Assembly (NCBI RefSeq): GCF_001039355.2
Contig: NW_019775605.1
Coordinates: 260,848-297,830 of the forward strand
DNA length: 36,983 nucleotides
Direction: 5' to 3'
From: Lingula anatina
Lineage: Eukaryota > Brachiopoda > Lingulata > Lingulida > Lingulidae
Shown here: positions 20,579 through 30,568 of the stretch, in pieces
How the letters are laid out: each line of letters starts with the position of its first letter
Numbering within the stretch: position 1 is the first letter of the stretch
Notes under the pieces: generated by a model
Database searches by the model: none
What the model saw: only the letters and a program-made list of their open reading frames with translations
Told to the model about the DNA's origin: nothing
Translations under genes and position numbers: made by a program

Positions 20579-21464
20579 TGAAGCACACAAACCATTAGTA
20601 CCCATGTTTAATAAAGCGAAAGCAAAATTACCACCGAGAATAGAGAAATGGGTGATGGACTTACAAGATGTTGACTATGAAGTGGTATATGAGCCAGGAA
20701 AGAATGATGCAGACCCAGATTCTCTCCAGACACCCACTGCCACAAATGGGTGGTCATAGTACAGAGAAGATGATCAGATGGATGGTCAAATCTGAAAATG
20801 CAGCGATTCTCGGTGAGATAGCAGAGAAAACACTCACTGACCCAATACTAATCAAACTTGGAGGGAGAATACACTCATTATACGTGACTATGTTTTAGTT
20901 AAACAGAACAAAAGAAACAAACTCTCAACACCATATGAACCGATTTCTATATCGTCATGGAAATACATGGTTCTCAAGTTACTGCCAGAAGAGTTACAGA
21001 CAGAAGAACAATCTGCAGAGACGCAAGTCAATTCAAACTGTGTAACTATGTCATAAACACAACAGATGATGTAATGAAAATTCCAGCAGACTTGTATTTG
21101 AAAGAAGACACAAAGGAGATGAGAAGACAAGATGATGCAAGTCAATTCAAACTGTGTAACTATGTCATAAACACAACAGATGATGTAATGAAAATTCCAG
21201 CAGACTTGTATTTGAAAGAAGACACAAAGGAGATGAGAAGACAAGATGATGCATGTGAATTGCAACTTAGTGATGTTACAGTGAAAAGTGACATTGCAGC
21301 AACAAACGCACAGATTATTCCAAATTTAGATGATATTGCATTAAATACAGAGAATTCAGTTGATGAGAAGATGCCACAGCAAGAGAAAAACAGTTGAAGA
21401 ACCAATTTACACTAGACCAAAAAGAACAATCAGAAAGCCAGGTTACTTTAAAGATTATGTATGA
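20579..21464 (+). pseudogene. Ty3/gypsy pol remnant: RNase H end, linker, integrase C-terminus
   Basis: HKPLVPMFNKAKAKLPPRIE and YEVVYEPGKNDADP are the end of a Ty3/gypsy RNase H domain. The frame then shifts to LSRHPLPQMGG and the linker WMVKSENAAILGEIAEKTLT. The integrase zinc finger and catalytic core are absent. The sequence resumes at YVLVKQNKRNKLSTPYEP (integrase C-terminal region, about 20880) and GSQVTARRV..RDASQFKL. The protein tail KRTIRKPGYFKDYV ends at TGA 21462-21464 after a frameshift in the A-run near 21387. The order matches elements related to K02A2.6. It is non-functional. Confidence 0.8.
21023..21250 (+). repeat. Exact 114-bp in-frame tandem duplication
   Basis: Two adjacent copies (21023-21136, 21137-21250) of 38 codons, running from ASQFKLCNYVINTT to EMRRQDD, inside the integrase tail. 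They appear identical base for base, so the duplication is recent or an assembly artefact. Confidence 0.85.
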
Positions 21465-21490
21465 AAGTGACAGTTCAATCATTTATGTGT

Positions 21491-21830
21491 AATCAGGATG
21501 AAGGCGGATTGCTGTCCCGAAAAAAGTAATCTGAGATAATTTATATTTAATCAGGATGAAGGTGGATCACTGTCCTGAAAAAAAAGGAATCTGAGATAAT
21601 TTACATTTAATCAGGATGAAGGCGGATCGCTGTCCTGAAAAAGGTAATCTGAGATGATTAATATTAAATCAGGATGAAGGCGGATCGCTGTCCTTAAAAA
21701 GAGGAATCTGAGATAATTTATATTTAATCAGGATGAAGGCAGATCGCTGTCCTGAAAAAAAGTAATCTGAGATGATTTATATTTAATCAGGATGAAGGCG
21801 GATCGCTGTCCTGAAAAGCTTGAGCATATA
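21491..21830 (+). repeat. 58-60 bp minisatellite, six copies
   Basis: AATCAGGATGAAGGCGGATC recurs at 21491, 21549, 21609, 21667, 21726 and 21785, each followed by GCTGTCCTGAAAA and AATCTGAGAT. It lies between the pol stop and the PPT of the gypsy remnant, in the element's 3' untranslated region. Confidence 0.9.
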
Positions 21831-21940
21831 GCACTCAAGATGTGACTTTATACAATATGAAAACTGAAAATTCTTCAGGATTCGAAATATTCAAGGATAA
21901 TGATTGGCAAAGACTGTTTTTTAAAGTTTATATGTTGTAG

Positions 21941-21963
21941 AAAAAAATTAAGGTTGGGAGGAA
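21941..21963 (+). promoter_or_regulatory. Polypurine tract of the gypsy remnant
   Basis: A-rich then AAGGTTGGGAGGAA immediately before TGTTATATCC. This is the usual plus-strand primer site at the left edge of a 3' LTR. Confidence 0.7.
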
Positions 21964-22100
21964 TGTTATATCCAATAAATGGCTGCCGATTAGGTGCGTC
22001 TTGACTGGGGCCACCACCTGGTGGATGATGTGGTAATGGGAACGAGTGTGAAAGAAGCACATGGCAAGTGAGACCCACAGCACCTGGTCATAGCAGATGA
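21964..22100 (+). repeat. Start of 3' LTR of the gypsy remnant
   Basis: It begins TGTTATATCCAATAAATGGC directly after the PPT. It contains a short palindrome-like CCACCACCTGGTGG. The right edge cannot be fixed; 22100 is approximate. The following DNA to 23309 is intron-like AT-rich sequence with isolated splice-like sites (TTTCCAG at 22675-22681, a CAG|GTGACT near 22881) but no coding exon I can identify. Confidence 0.5.
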
Positions 22101-23309
22101 TATGTATTCAACCCAAGGTGGAGCAGTGGTCATTGCCCACCGTCACCCATCACCATGCCAAAAACACCTTCTTGCAGGTAGTGCACAAAATTATTGCTTG
22201 GTTTTGTTTTACAAGTCCTGTTACTATAGATAATTTCTTCTTTCATTAGATCAACAAACCAGTTATCATATTTTGTGCTTCCTTTAAATTTAAATAATTT
22301 TTTTTCACTTTTCTTATGTTACTCCTTACAAAATGTAATTCAACAAGGCACAGTTAACTGATATACATATCAGATTTTTACAGGTGTTAGGCAATTTGTG
22401 TGCAAATTTCACTAATTCCAAAAGAATTGGTTTATTTAACTTTGATCAGTTTAAGATTGTGACAGTTGTACCAGTCACAATTGTGCCCAGCAGCCTCCAA
22501 AAGACATTTAAAACTTGTTTCAGTTCAGTCACCACAACTTTGATGTCTGCCATATTAGGTGGACATTTGGCAGAATATTGTAGGTTAAATATTCTGCTGG
22601 CTCTTGTGGACTGTCATGGTTCTGTCTTTTTATTAAGATAATATATGTCACTTCATTAATATAATCTTCTCTCTTTTTCCAGCCCCAGTCTCCATACAAC
22701 ATGGTGTCTTCTAGGTGAACTGACTTTACCTGGCTGAACATGGGGGACATGTATTTTATAAAAAGCAAACATAAAAAGACAGCAACAGGAACATTGTCAT
22801 CTCACCCAGTTGTGCAAGACACGGGATGTGGCAAGTTTTAGGATGAATGAACAGCCAGAGACAGGACAGCCATTGAAAACAGGTGACTGGACCTCTTGCA
22901 GATAGCAGACAAATGTTTGTGGTTGTTTTTTATACAAATAAGGATAGGTAATTTGTTTCTCCTCTTTCCTTTGTGTAGAGACACAAACACCAATGATTAT
23001 TTCAATATAGAAAGCATGGATTATTATGAATAAAATTAATATATCACTGCTTTAATTGTAATGTGAATTTGTTTTATTGTCATTAAGTGCACAAAACACA
23101 TAAAATGAATACTTATATTTTTATTTGATCTCATTACATATGAGCAATAACAAGATGTATATCAAGCATGGTGGTAAAAAAATGATATTGTGCATTTTAC
23201 AAAAGCATCCTGTATATGAATAGTGTATCCTAATAATAGTTTGCACTATATTACAGAGATGATCCAGTTGCATTGCAAACAGTTACACTCATTTCATTTA
23301 TGTTTTTAG

Positions 23310-23484
23310 CAAATACACTTCTGGAATGGTGTAAAGAGCTGCTGGCAGACCAAGAGGTGAATTTTATTCTGAGTGAGAGAGAGAGTGCTGCCAGAGCCGC
23401 CCAGAACAAGACTTCCAAACACGGCAGATCCTGTGGAGCCAGTTATATGGAACAGTACAATTACACAACAAATGTGGGTTCCAG
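23310..23484 (+). CDS. Candidate single coding exon, unknown gene
   Basis: TTTATGTTTTTAG is followed by 175 nt open in one frame, ending at CCAG|GTAACA (phase 1 in, phase 2 out). It encodes about 57 residues starting NTLLEWCKELLADQEVNFIL and then ERESAARAAQNKTSKHGRS: an amphipathic, acidic-basic helix-like stretch with balanced codon use, unlike the surrounding AT-rich DNA. I do not recognise the protein. No partner exons with matching phase were found, so it could be a relic or part of a gene with distant exons. Confidence 0.35.
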
Positions 23485-25316
23485 GTAACACAAAGAATTA
23501 ATTTCCCCATATGTATGGAAACTATAGAGTCAGGGTATATAAAGCAAGGAGATTGTGTTGGACAATACCCTGTCACTGAAGATGAATAGACATAATGGAA
23601 ATGTTTAAAAGTGAATTGATATTTCAGCTCAGTTGTGATGTGTTATAATAATTTTCCTCATATGCATGGAAACTTTTACAGTACTAGTAGAGGTAGCATA
23701 TACAGTGAGATTGTGGTAGACAACATGCCATAGCTGAAGAGACCAAGAGGTCATTGAAAATGTTTAGATGTGAATTTATATTTCAGGTCAGATATGATGT
23801 GTTATAAATGGTCTCTGTTATTGCGAGTGCATTAAGTTATAATTGCAAATTTTATCACATATTTATTATATACAGACACTTTCAGTCTGTCTATATTCTG
23901 ATCACTGTGTCTGTTCAGTGTCATTGCCATAGTCAGCACTTTGTGACACATCTGTTGTTTGCCCTAAAACTGATAAACTGTATTTTTGTTTTGAATTCCT
24001 CTAGAAAATCAGCATGCTTGGATTATTTTATGATGTTGTTTTGTTATTGTTAGCAGTTTGGATATGATGCTACAGTATTTCCTGAGTATATCAAATTAAA
24101 GCAGCAATGTAAATGTGTTTGTGCATCAGGAGTGGTTTTAGTGCATCTGCCTGTTTCAATGTGGAGTTTGTGTGAAAACAACTAAGGCTTTTTCTTTTTT
24201 CATCATCTTGAACAACGTCCAGATATTTTTTCTTTTTTAAATGTATTTTTGAATTGGCAGTAGATGCTGGATTTAGATTTGTCCACAAGTTAACTGTGCA
24301 AGTTTTGTACGAAGCCACTGATGATGTGTTTTTTGAATGTGCTAAGGAATTTTTTGTGAGGATTCTGTTTTAACCATACATCTCCAAATCCGTTTCGAAT
24401 AGAGAAGTAATCATCTTTCAGATTTGACAAGCTTTTTGTTGAGAGTAATTTGTAATATTGTAATTCATCTGTAGGTTTGCTTGTTTAAGTAGGTTGTTAT
24501 CATCCAAGTGTTATATTTTAAGCCAAAATTTTATTAATTGTATTTTATACTTTATGTGAGCAAGAATTCTTCCAGTCTCTCCTCTGCCTGCATACTTTGA
24601 TGATAAAAGTTGTTTACAAAACCTGAGGTTAAGTTTTTACAATTTTTACTGTTAGAGTAGTATAGCCTCATAACTCTGATCTGTATGTTCATGACTCCAT
24701 AATGCCCCAGCTTTGGACAGATGTTATTAAGTCTGTAATTTTCATTGTTTCTTGAGCACAAACATTTAGTTTTATGGTCTCATTCCCTGAGTAAAATGGT
24801 CATGGGATATTTTATTTGATTTTGAAATCCTTCGGTATGCAGGTTACTTTAGTTGGGGAAGCATATGGGAATGCTGAGCTCATTATTGCCTGCCCAATAT
24901 ATATAGCAGCACATCTGATGTCAGCATTTTTGCTTTTGATTATTGACTTCAGAAGAAGATTTAAAGAGGGTGGTAACACTGATAGGTTTTGGGAAACAGA
25001 GCTAACATCTTTTTTTAGTGGGATATATGTTGTTATGCTTTGGTAGGGCTCTACCATACTTGCCCGTACTGGAAACTCACTTGCTCGAATTTTACCAAGC
25101 AAAAAATAAACAGTGTTTATGTCTTTCTTCATTTCAATTTTATTCTGGTGTTTGGGGTTTCTATTCTGTGAAATATCTGAAATGTAATGATAGTCTTAGA
25201 TATGTCTGAGATATTGCCTGAGAAAATGCTTCAAATCTGCAATACAGAATATAAAGAGAATAATGAGTACAAATATTGTCATCCTTTCTTGTCAAATTTC
25301 CCAGCTTCTAGAAGAG
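23485..25316. other. AT-rich DNA, nothing recognised
   Basis: Two loosely similar stretches (near 23505-23620 and 23655-23800) share ATGCATGGAAAC/ATGTATGGAAAC and GAGATTGTG..GACAA-type phrases, suggesting an old tandem duplication. No supported coding exon. Confidence 0.3.
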
Positions 25317-25769
25317 TCACCCATCACAATCATCATTGACGCGACGGCGTCTCTGGCCTCCATGCAGCCACCTGTCATACACCTTGTCTGCATCAAATGC
25401 CTCATATGATTCACCCTCAATGGAAATGAGAAGAAGGTTATCAAACATGCTGGTGGCCAAACTCTCCCGCTTATCTGTTTTCACTCTCTTCACTGCACTG
25501 AATCCACGTTCACAGACTGCTGAAGACATGGCAGTCACTAAAAAAAATTCCACTACCATACTGATGTTACTGAATCTTCTCTGTAATTCTTCATCTGTAA
25601 ACAACATGGCCCATGTATCCTGAATGTGTGCAACATCACGTCTACCCCTCACATTCACTCTGTTCATTACCAAAGCTTTAAGTGCTGGCCACTCCCTGAG
25701 AACTTGGTTCTGGTCACACCCAAGTCTCTGCAGCAACTCATTAAAATGAACCATGATTATAATTTGGAG
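25317..25769 (-). CDS. hAT-derived gene, last exon with the C-terminal dimerisation domain
   Basis: The minus-strand frame to the stop at 25317-25319 carries SSAVCERGFSAVKRVKTDKR followed by TSMFDNLLLISIEG. This is the hAT family C-terminal dimerisation motif as found in KIAA1586/ZNF862-like proteins. The upstream part (FNELLQRLGCDQNQVLREWP) fits the region just before it. The true 5' edge of the exon is unclear; the first Met is at 25752-25754, but the protein should continue from upstream exons. About 200 residues expected between exon 4 and here, including the large insertion domain, are not in the window. That agrees with the contig join at 26302. Confidence 0.75.
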   Translation of the reverse strand, partial: LQIIIMVHFNELLQRLGCDQNQVLREWPALKALVMNRVNVRGRRDVAHIQDTWAMLFTDEELQRRFSNISMVVEFFLVTAMSSAVCERGFSAVKRVKTDKRESLATSMFDNLLLISIEGESYEAFDADKVYDRWLHGGQRRRRVNDDCDG

Positions 25770-25925
25770 ATCAGCATTCCCTGTACAACCACATTTATGA
25801 AAATTTCACGATATTTATGAAGATTTCACAATTTTATGAAATTAAATATCTGTGCTTTTACTTTATTTTGACACTTGCCTGATTGGGCAAGCATTCAGGT
25901 GAGTGGACTTACCCGACATCGATGT

Positions 25926-26301
25926 CTACTTGCCCTGGGCAATCGGGCAATCCTCATTGTTGAGCCCTGGACAGTTAGGGACAGATTTGATGCGAGTTGC
26001 TCCAATCTTCCTATTTTGCAGCAACCTTCTGCTCTTGTGTGAGCTGTTTTCAATAAAACACCTGTCTAAGGTACATTTAACCTGGGCAAATTTGTCACTT
26101 TGCCAGGATGGGGTGTGTGTGACAAATCCTTCATCACACTCTTAATCGCTAGACGTGTACTTGATATCAATGGCGCTCTTGATTTGTGCCTGCTGCACCT
26201 CAGTCTGCCACCCTTGGGCTGACAGGATCACCTCAGTCTGCCACCCTTGGGCTGACAGGATCACCTCAGTCTGCCACCCTTGGGCTGACAGGATCACCTC
26301 A
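25926..26301 (-). pseudogene. ORF remnant preceded by an in-frame 33-bp repeat
   Basis: On the minus strand one frame runs from the N at 26302 to TAG 25926-25928, interrupted only by TAA at 26142-26144. It starts with three copies of an 11-residue unit ILSAQGWQTEV, then QQAQIKSAIDIKYTSSD. After the stop it continues ECDEGFVTHTPSWQSDKFAQ, and later SSHKSRRLLQNRKIGATR. Basic and acidic blocks after a W-x-SDK motif resemble tails of transposon-derived proteins, but I cannot name the family. It interrupts the hAT-derived gene model and may be a separate insertion or a misjoined contig. Confidence 0.4.
26196..26301. repeat. 33-bp tandem repeat at a contig edge
   Basis: Three exact copies (26196-26228, 26229-26261, 26262-26294) of CACCTCAGTCTGCCACCCTT plus 13 bp, and 7 bp of a fourth copy. 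It runs into the N at 26302, so the real array may be longer. Confidence 0.9.
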
Positions 26302-26411
26302 NATTAAAAATAATCCAGAAAAATTGAGAGAAGAAAATTATTATTACAAGTGTAGAAATTTCTGGAAATGATGAAAAGGTACATGCAATAGTGTAAAATA
26401 TCCACAAATAC

Positions 26412-26686
26412 CTGGATCTTCAAAGTATCCCATGCTCTCTGCAGGCCCTTCTTGTTCTTGTGGGATTTCTTGTAGAAGTAATGAAGTCCTATCATCACTG
26501 TCATCACTCTATCGTAGAGCTTTTTACAATGAACTTTTGTCACATCCTTCATGGCCAACTCCAACCTGTGGCACAGGCAGTGCACTGTCACAAGCTCTGG
26601 GTTATCACTCTGAAGACGAGATGCCAAACCAGACTTACTGCCTAACATGTTACTGGCCCCGTCACATCCCATTCCTACCATTTTAC
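26412..26686 (-). CDS. hAT-derived gene, exon 4 (transposase core)
   Basis: Acceptor CTAG|G at 26687, donor CAG|GTATTT after 26412 (phase 1 in, phase 0 out). It encodes MVGMGCDGASNMLGSKSGLA and VHCLCHRLELAMKD. The GCDGASNM and CHRLELA motifs are hallmarks of the hAT RNase H-like core in ZNF862/KIAA1586-type proteins (the D of the first block is catalytic in active transposases; the second precedes the insertion domain). The frame is intact. Confidence 0.8.
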
Positions 26687-26937
26687 CTAGATAATGATTA
26701 ATAACAGAAAATTAATATCATCCAAGAATCTGTACACTGCAGAATCTTGAGCGTATACATTATGTGACACCTAGACAAAAAAATAATACCGCAGCACCTG
26801 GATATTAAAAATTATTTACAAATGTTGAAAACATGAATTCGAACTAGGTATTCATTTCACTCAGAGTATTTTTGTTCACTTTATTTGGATTCTCAGCGTT
26901 ACTATCATATACATATTAAATTAATTTTAATATTTAC

Positions 26938-27099
26938 CTTTGAATATTTCACTGTCAATCTGACTATTTATGAAAACATGATTTACATGGTCATACAGAT
27001 CTGCAGCGCATGTGCTCTTTGGTGAATCTATGGACAGAAACTTCATACTGGGAACTCCATTTTTGGTAAACCTTATATATATTGTCTCTTGTTCATCTC
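26938..27099 (-). CDS. hAT-derived gene, exon 3
   Basis: A 162-nt exon between TTCATTCAG (AG at 27101-27100) and AAAG|GTAAAT. It reads DEQETIYIRFTKNGVPSMKF and then FINSQIDSEIFKG. Phase 1 at both ends joins exon 2 (..SSDLTG) and exon 4 (KMVGMG) without loss of frame. It is too short and ATG-poor to be found by simple ORF search; it was found from splice sites and frame continuity. Confidence 0.75.
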
Positions 27100-27241
27100 C
27101 TGAATGAAAAATTAAAACTCCAGTTACATTTGAGTGAACTTATAAAGACGAAGTTTATAATATATACTATTTCACAGAAATAAAAAATTCATGCAAAACA
27201 TCTAATGATAAGGTATCCAGGATATTCAGACATGGATTTAC

Positions 27242-27473
27242 CTGTCAAATCACTACTGCCATCCATAATGAAACTGAAAAAAGGAGCCTCTTTCACACTC
27301 TGGACAATTCTGCTTTTCTCCTGAGCAGCAATGGCCTCGATGAACCCGAGAGCGGCCCTGTTGTTCTTGTATGTGTTTGCAGTGTCCAGGCCTTTGGCTC
27401 TATCCAAGACGACAAGTGAAGTAAAATCCGTCAGCGGACGATTCATTTTAGCAATATAATGGGCGTTCCGGAC
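27242..27473 (-). CDS. hAT-derived gene, exon 2
   Basis: Acceptor TTCAAG before 27473 (phase 0), donor ACAG|GTAAAT after 27242 (phase 1). It encodes VRNAHYIAKMNRPLTDFTSL and FFSFIMDGSSDLTG. The A-K-x-NRPLTDF motif and the first catalytic-type Asp block (F-MDGSSD) are typical of the vertebrate and invertebrate hAT-derived ZNF862/C17orf113/KIAA1586 group. The Met at 27446 is internal; the exon extends nine codons further upstream. Confidence 0.8.
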
Positions 27474-27635
27474 CTTGAAGCAGTAAATAAGGAAAAAAAT
27501 GAAAAAATAAAAAAGTGAAACGTCAAGTTTAAATGTAAAGTTCTATGAAATAAATTGAGAACTTTCAATGACTTAACCACTAAACTACTTCACAAGACAG
27601 TATTAATCTCTACAAACATTATTTGTCTCCCTTAC

Positions 27636-27935
27636 CATGCTTTCTAAACGACTTCGTTCTGCCGACTTCAGGGCTAGGAGAGCCTTGCCTGCCGTACTTC
27701 CTGCGACTGCCGCGGAACTCGCAGGCTCTCTGTTTGACAGTGTAGCAAGCGCTGAAATATGTGACTTGCTGACTTCGTGGTCCTTGAGGGCACTCGTTTT
27801 AAAGTTTTTGCACCCAGATATAAATGAGTTTTGCAATGTTCCCGCGCCATAAAACTTTGCACATTTAGTGCATATCATGGCGTCCTCGTCGTCATCATAA
27901 TACACCCAAGGATGCAGTACACGCGTAATTTCCAT
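27636..27935 (-). CDS. hAT-derived gene, first coding exon with TTF/BED-like zinc finger
   Basis: ATG at 27933-27935 starts MEITRVLHPWVYYDDDEDAM followed by ICTKCAKFYG and a CKNFKTSALKDHEVSKSHISA block. That is C-x2-C ... H-x5-H, a TTF/BED-type DNA-binding finger as found at the N-terminus of KIAA1586-like proteins. The exon ends ATG|GTAAGG at 27636, phase 0, matching exon 2. An Ala/Ser-rich linker follows the finger. Upstream (minus strand, 27936-28240) is GC-richer DNA with an E-box-like GTCACATGAC near 28098, possibly the promoter. All five exons read minus. The gene is probably a domesticated or recently active hAT transposase. Confidence 0.75.
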
Positions 27936-28239
27936 TTTGGGTTAAAACTCCGTTTCCGTGTTTTATCATACTCTTGAAAAAAAGATTTTCTGCTAATGTT
28001 AGTGGTATTTGGGCTTTTTTTTTCACTATTTTTCTCTACAATACCGAGCCACGAGGTGATCTTCGACGTGGACATGGCGCCGGCGAAGGTACTTGCGGTC
28101 ACATGACCACATGGTTTCATACTCTCCAAGCAGCATTCGCTTTATTAACAACAGCGAGGATCTTCTGCCTGGAGAGAGAGTAACTTTCGTTTGCCGCGTG
28201 ATCGATAAAGAAACGTCAATTACTGGTGTACTACCCAAT

Positions 28240-29157
28240 CAGATAAAAACCACACCCACTAAATCTTATGGACAGGCTGGCATGTATTTGATACAAAATA
28301 TCTAGTGCGTGCACAGAGCTTAACGATAAATTCAGATGAGGCGAGTTGAAGAGGCGAGTTTTCCCTGTTAAGAAATAAGACTTTAGTCCGTCGGACATGT
28401 GGGCCGATGAGTTTTAAGGATGTACCAGCCCACAGAATTTTTGCCGGCATATGGCCGTGGTCCGACGGCTTTCGCAATCACTGCTATGTCATCACCATAA
28501 TACAATTTGGCCTATATAAATATTCTGTATTCTTTTTTTTATGCATAACTACCTAATATCATGCAAGGTGGTATGTAACATTCGTGCCGTAATGATAGGC
28601 AATAATCCAAGAGAAATGTTCATGAATAACTTAATTAATACCACTATACTACTACGTGAACTTAGTTATTTTGTTGGGGAATAGGTTACTACTGCAAATC
28701 TGCTGCAAAAACATTTTTAAAAAAATGATCAGCGTGTTTCTGTCTATTCACTTCTACATGAACTAAATCATTTTGTTGGGGGACAGATTGCTACTTCAAA
28801 TCAGCTACAAAAATAATCATCACATTTCCATCTATTTCACTTCTACGACGTGGACTTAGTCTGTTGGTGAACAGCTTTTTTGAACGCTTTTTTGTTTTCC
28901 AATGGCTCCTATTCTTATCATTTTCTTGTGCTCATCATTCAATTTTGTCTTACCAACCTCGGAGACTTTCCAATAATGAACGGAATTGGCCTATACTGTT
29001 CATTTAAATACTGTTGTCCCTTTGAAGGAAACCAGTAAAAGCCTTGTAAAAATGATTGTACCAAATAACAGACAATAGCAATAATATGATGTTATCAACA
29101 TAGGTACTTATATATTCTCCATATTGATATCAAGCTGCCTTCCAACGTCAGTCATGC
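28240..29157. other. Intergenic DNA, nothing recognised
   Basis: There is a weak internal repetition near 28660-28860 (CTAC.TGAACTTAGTTATTTTGTTGG against CTACATGAACTAAATCATTTTGTTGG and ACGTGGACTTAGTCTGTTGG). No coding exon is supported. Confidence 0.3.
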
Positions 29158-29519
29158 TGTTACGCCTTCACGGCCGAGTGCCTTATGAAGGTACAAATAA
29201 CAATGTACTTACTGGTATCTCAGAGTTAAGAGCCGTAAAGAGCCACAGAGAGCCGCAAAGAGGACCAAAAGAGCCAAGAACACAGAGGCTAGAGCCAAAA
29301 GTCCCAACAAAGAGACCGATTTATTTCAAGTCGGACCTTATATACAAGTTCAGATAGTACACGTTTACCAATCAGAACCAACTATACAGTGAACAGTTTT
29401 ACCTTTAAGTTACCAATCACGGAGAGATTCAAACTTGCACACCGGACAACACTTTACTTATAGAGACATCTACCGGTAGCAATATAAAATAATCTCATCT
29501 AACACACTACATCGTCACA
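29158..29519 (-). repeat. 3' LTR of a second Ty3/gypsy element
   Basis: In the minus direction it starts TGTGACGATGTAGTGTGTTA right after the G-rich PPT and ends ...GAAGGCGTAACA (29158), with TG...CA ends, 362 bp. It contains a TATATAAGG box (near 29335-29345), AAATAAA (near 29320-29328) and a run of GGCTCT-like repeats in the R/U5 part. Only one LTR is in the window, so the outer edge at 29158 is inferred from the CA end. Confidence 0.65.
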
Positions 29520-29556
29520 CTCTCCCCCCTTTTGACGAACAAAACTCCCCCCTATT
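29520..29556 (-). promoter_or_regulatory. Doubled polypurine tract of the gypsy element
   Basis: In the minus direction there are two G6 tracts: AGGGGGGAG, then 14 bp later AAAAGGGGGGAGAG abutting the LTR start. The proximal one would prime plus-strand synthesis at the 3' LTR. The tandem arrangement suggests duplication of the tract. Confidence 0.7.
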
Positions 29557-29897
29557 ATTACAATATAAACCATTACTTTAAATTGTTAAACTAACAATTA
29601 CTATAATTTAACAAATGTAATCGTACTTTACCTTTAAAATGAGCAAGTAATGCAATTAAGTTCATTCTTGTTATGCCAAGATTCAACATTTAACTTTAAC
29701 ACAAGTAAAGTCAATCAAGTCCATCTCTCAGCATAAATGTTCATCCTTAGGAATGCAAAACAAAGTTTTAAATCCATTATCACTTTAAATCAACTTTAAA
29801 AGCAAACAAAGTGATTTTAACTCAAAGTTGCTCAAAACAACATTAGTAATGATAACAATGTCAATGTGAAATGTCAAATCATTATATAGTTCATTTT

Positions 29898-30568
29898 TTA
29901 TCCATATAGCAAAGTAAATTCCATCCGCCGATACCAATGACCACTGAGTTCACGATCCTCTGATGAAAGTTTTTGTAACAGATGATACAAAGTTTTCCAG
30001 TGAAACAAAGTCAACAAAGAATTCAGAATCTCAGTCTTAGGCTCCATACCATTTCCATAAATGCATATTTTTACAAAGTCAATGTCCTCCTTGGAACAGT
30101 TATCTGGCAACATTACTAGTCCTTCACTTTTCACATAGTCCATCAGTTCCCATATATTTCTCATATTTAATGTTAATATCAGGAAATGTATAAATCCATT
30201 CACCAATTGGATCCACAGTTTTTCCTCGAATTCACCAGTTCCATACGAATGATCATCACCATGACGTTTACGCAAAAGCGTATTGTCCTTCTCCATCGAT
30301 CTGCAATACCAGCACACCGATCCTGGAGTCATATACCATGGCAAATGAACAGATTTCACATGACGTCCAAGATGTCTACTCAGGTCAGCACTGGACACCA
30401 GACACAAACCACACTGAACTTCTTTCCTCTGTTTCTTCCTTCTGCAATTTGAGTGGATAACTTCCTTCCCCTCTTCACCAATTAGGACAATAGGATCTTC
30501 CACCAAATCGGTGTCATCATAATCCGGGACAAAACAGGCTTCATCTAGCATGTCTAGATCATCCATAT
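29898..30568 (-). CDS. Gypsy-borne accessory protein with two CCHH fingers, main exon
   Basis: Minus-strand open exon of about 223 codons to TAG 29898-29900. It begins at the acceptor TTTATTTCAG (AG at 30570-30569). An acidic N-terminus (DMDDLDMLDEACFVPDYDDT) leads to C-x2-C-x13-H-x4-H (CGLC...RHVKSVH). HLPWYMTP follows directly, then C-x2-C-x13-H-x3-H (CWYC...RHGDDH). After that comes a helical, Leu-rich half (LWIQLVNGFIHFLILTLN..., LLTLFHWKTLYHLLQKLSSE) with no further motif. From memory, HLPWY-x-P-x3-CW-x-C resembles N-terminal regions of molluscan TATDN2-like proteins, but no TatD nuclease domain is present. It lies between pol and LTR of a gypsy element, on the same strand. The frame is intact although the integrase is decayed. 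The function is unknown. Confidence 0.55.

Noticed and set aside
20888-21265. Minus-strand 125-codon frame with an internal protein repeat
   Set aside because: Antisense of the 114-bp duplicated gypsy tail.
22675-22885. Exon-like segment between TTTCCAG and CAG|GTGACT with a loose resemblance to a propeller blade
   Set aside because: Stops in all frames near the start, and the resemblance depends on assumed edits.
26186-26371. Plus-strand frame with a repeated PQSATLGLTGS unit
   Set aside because: A 33-bp repeat leaves several frames open; only the minus-strand frame continues into protein-like sequence.
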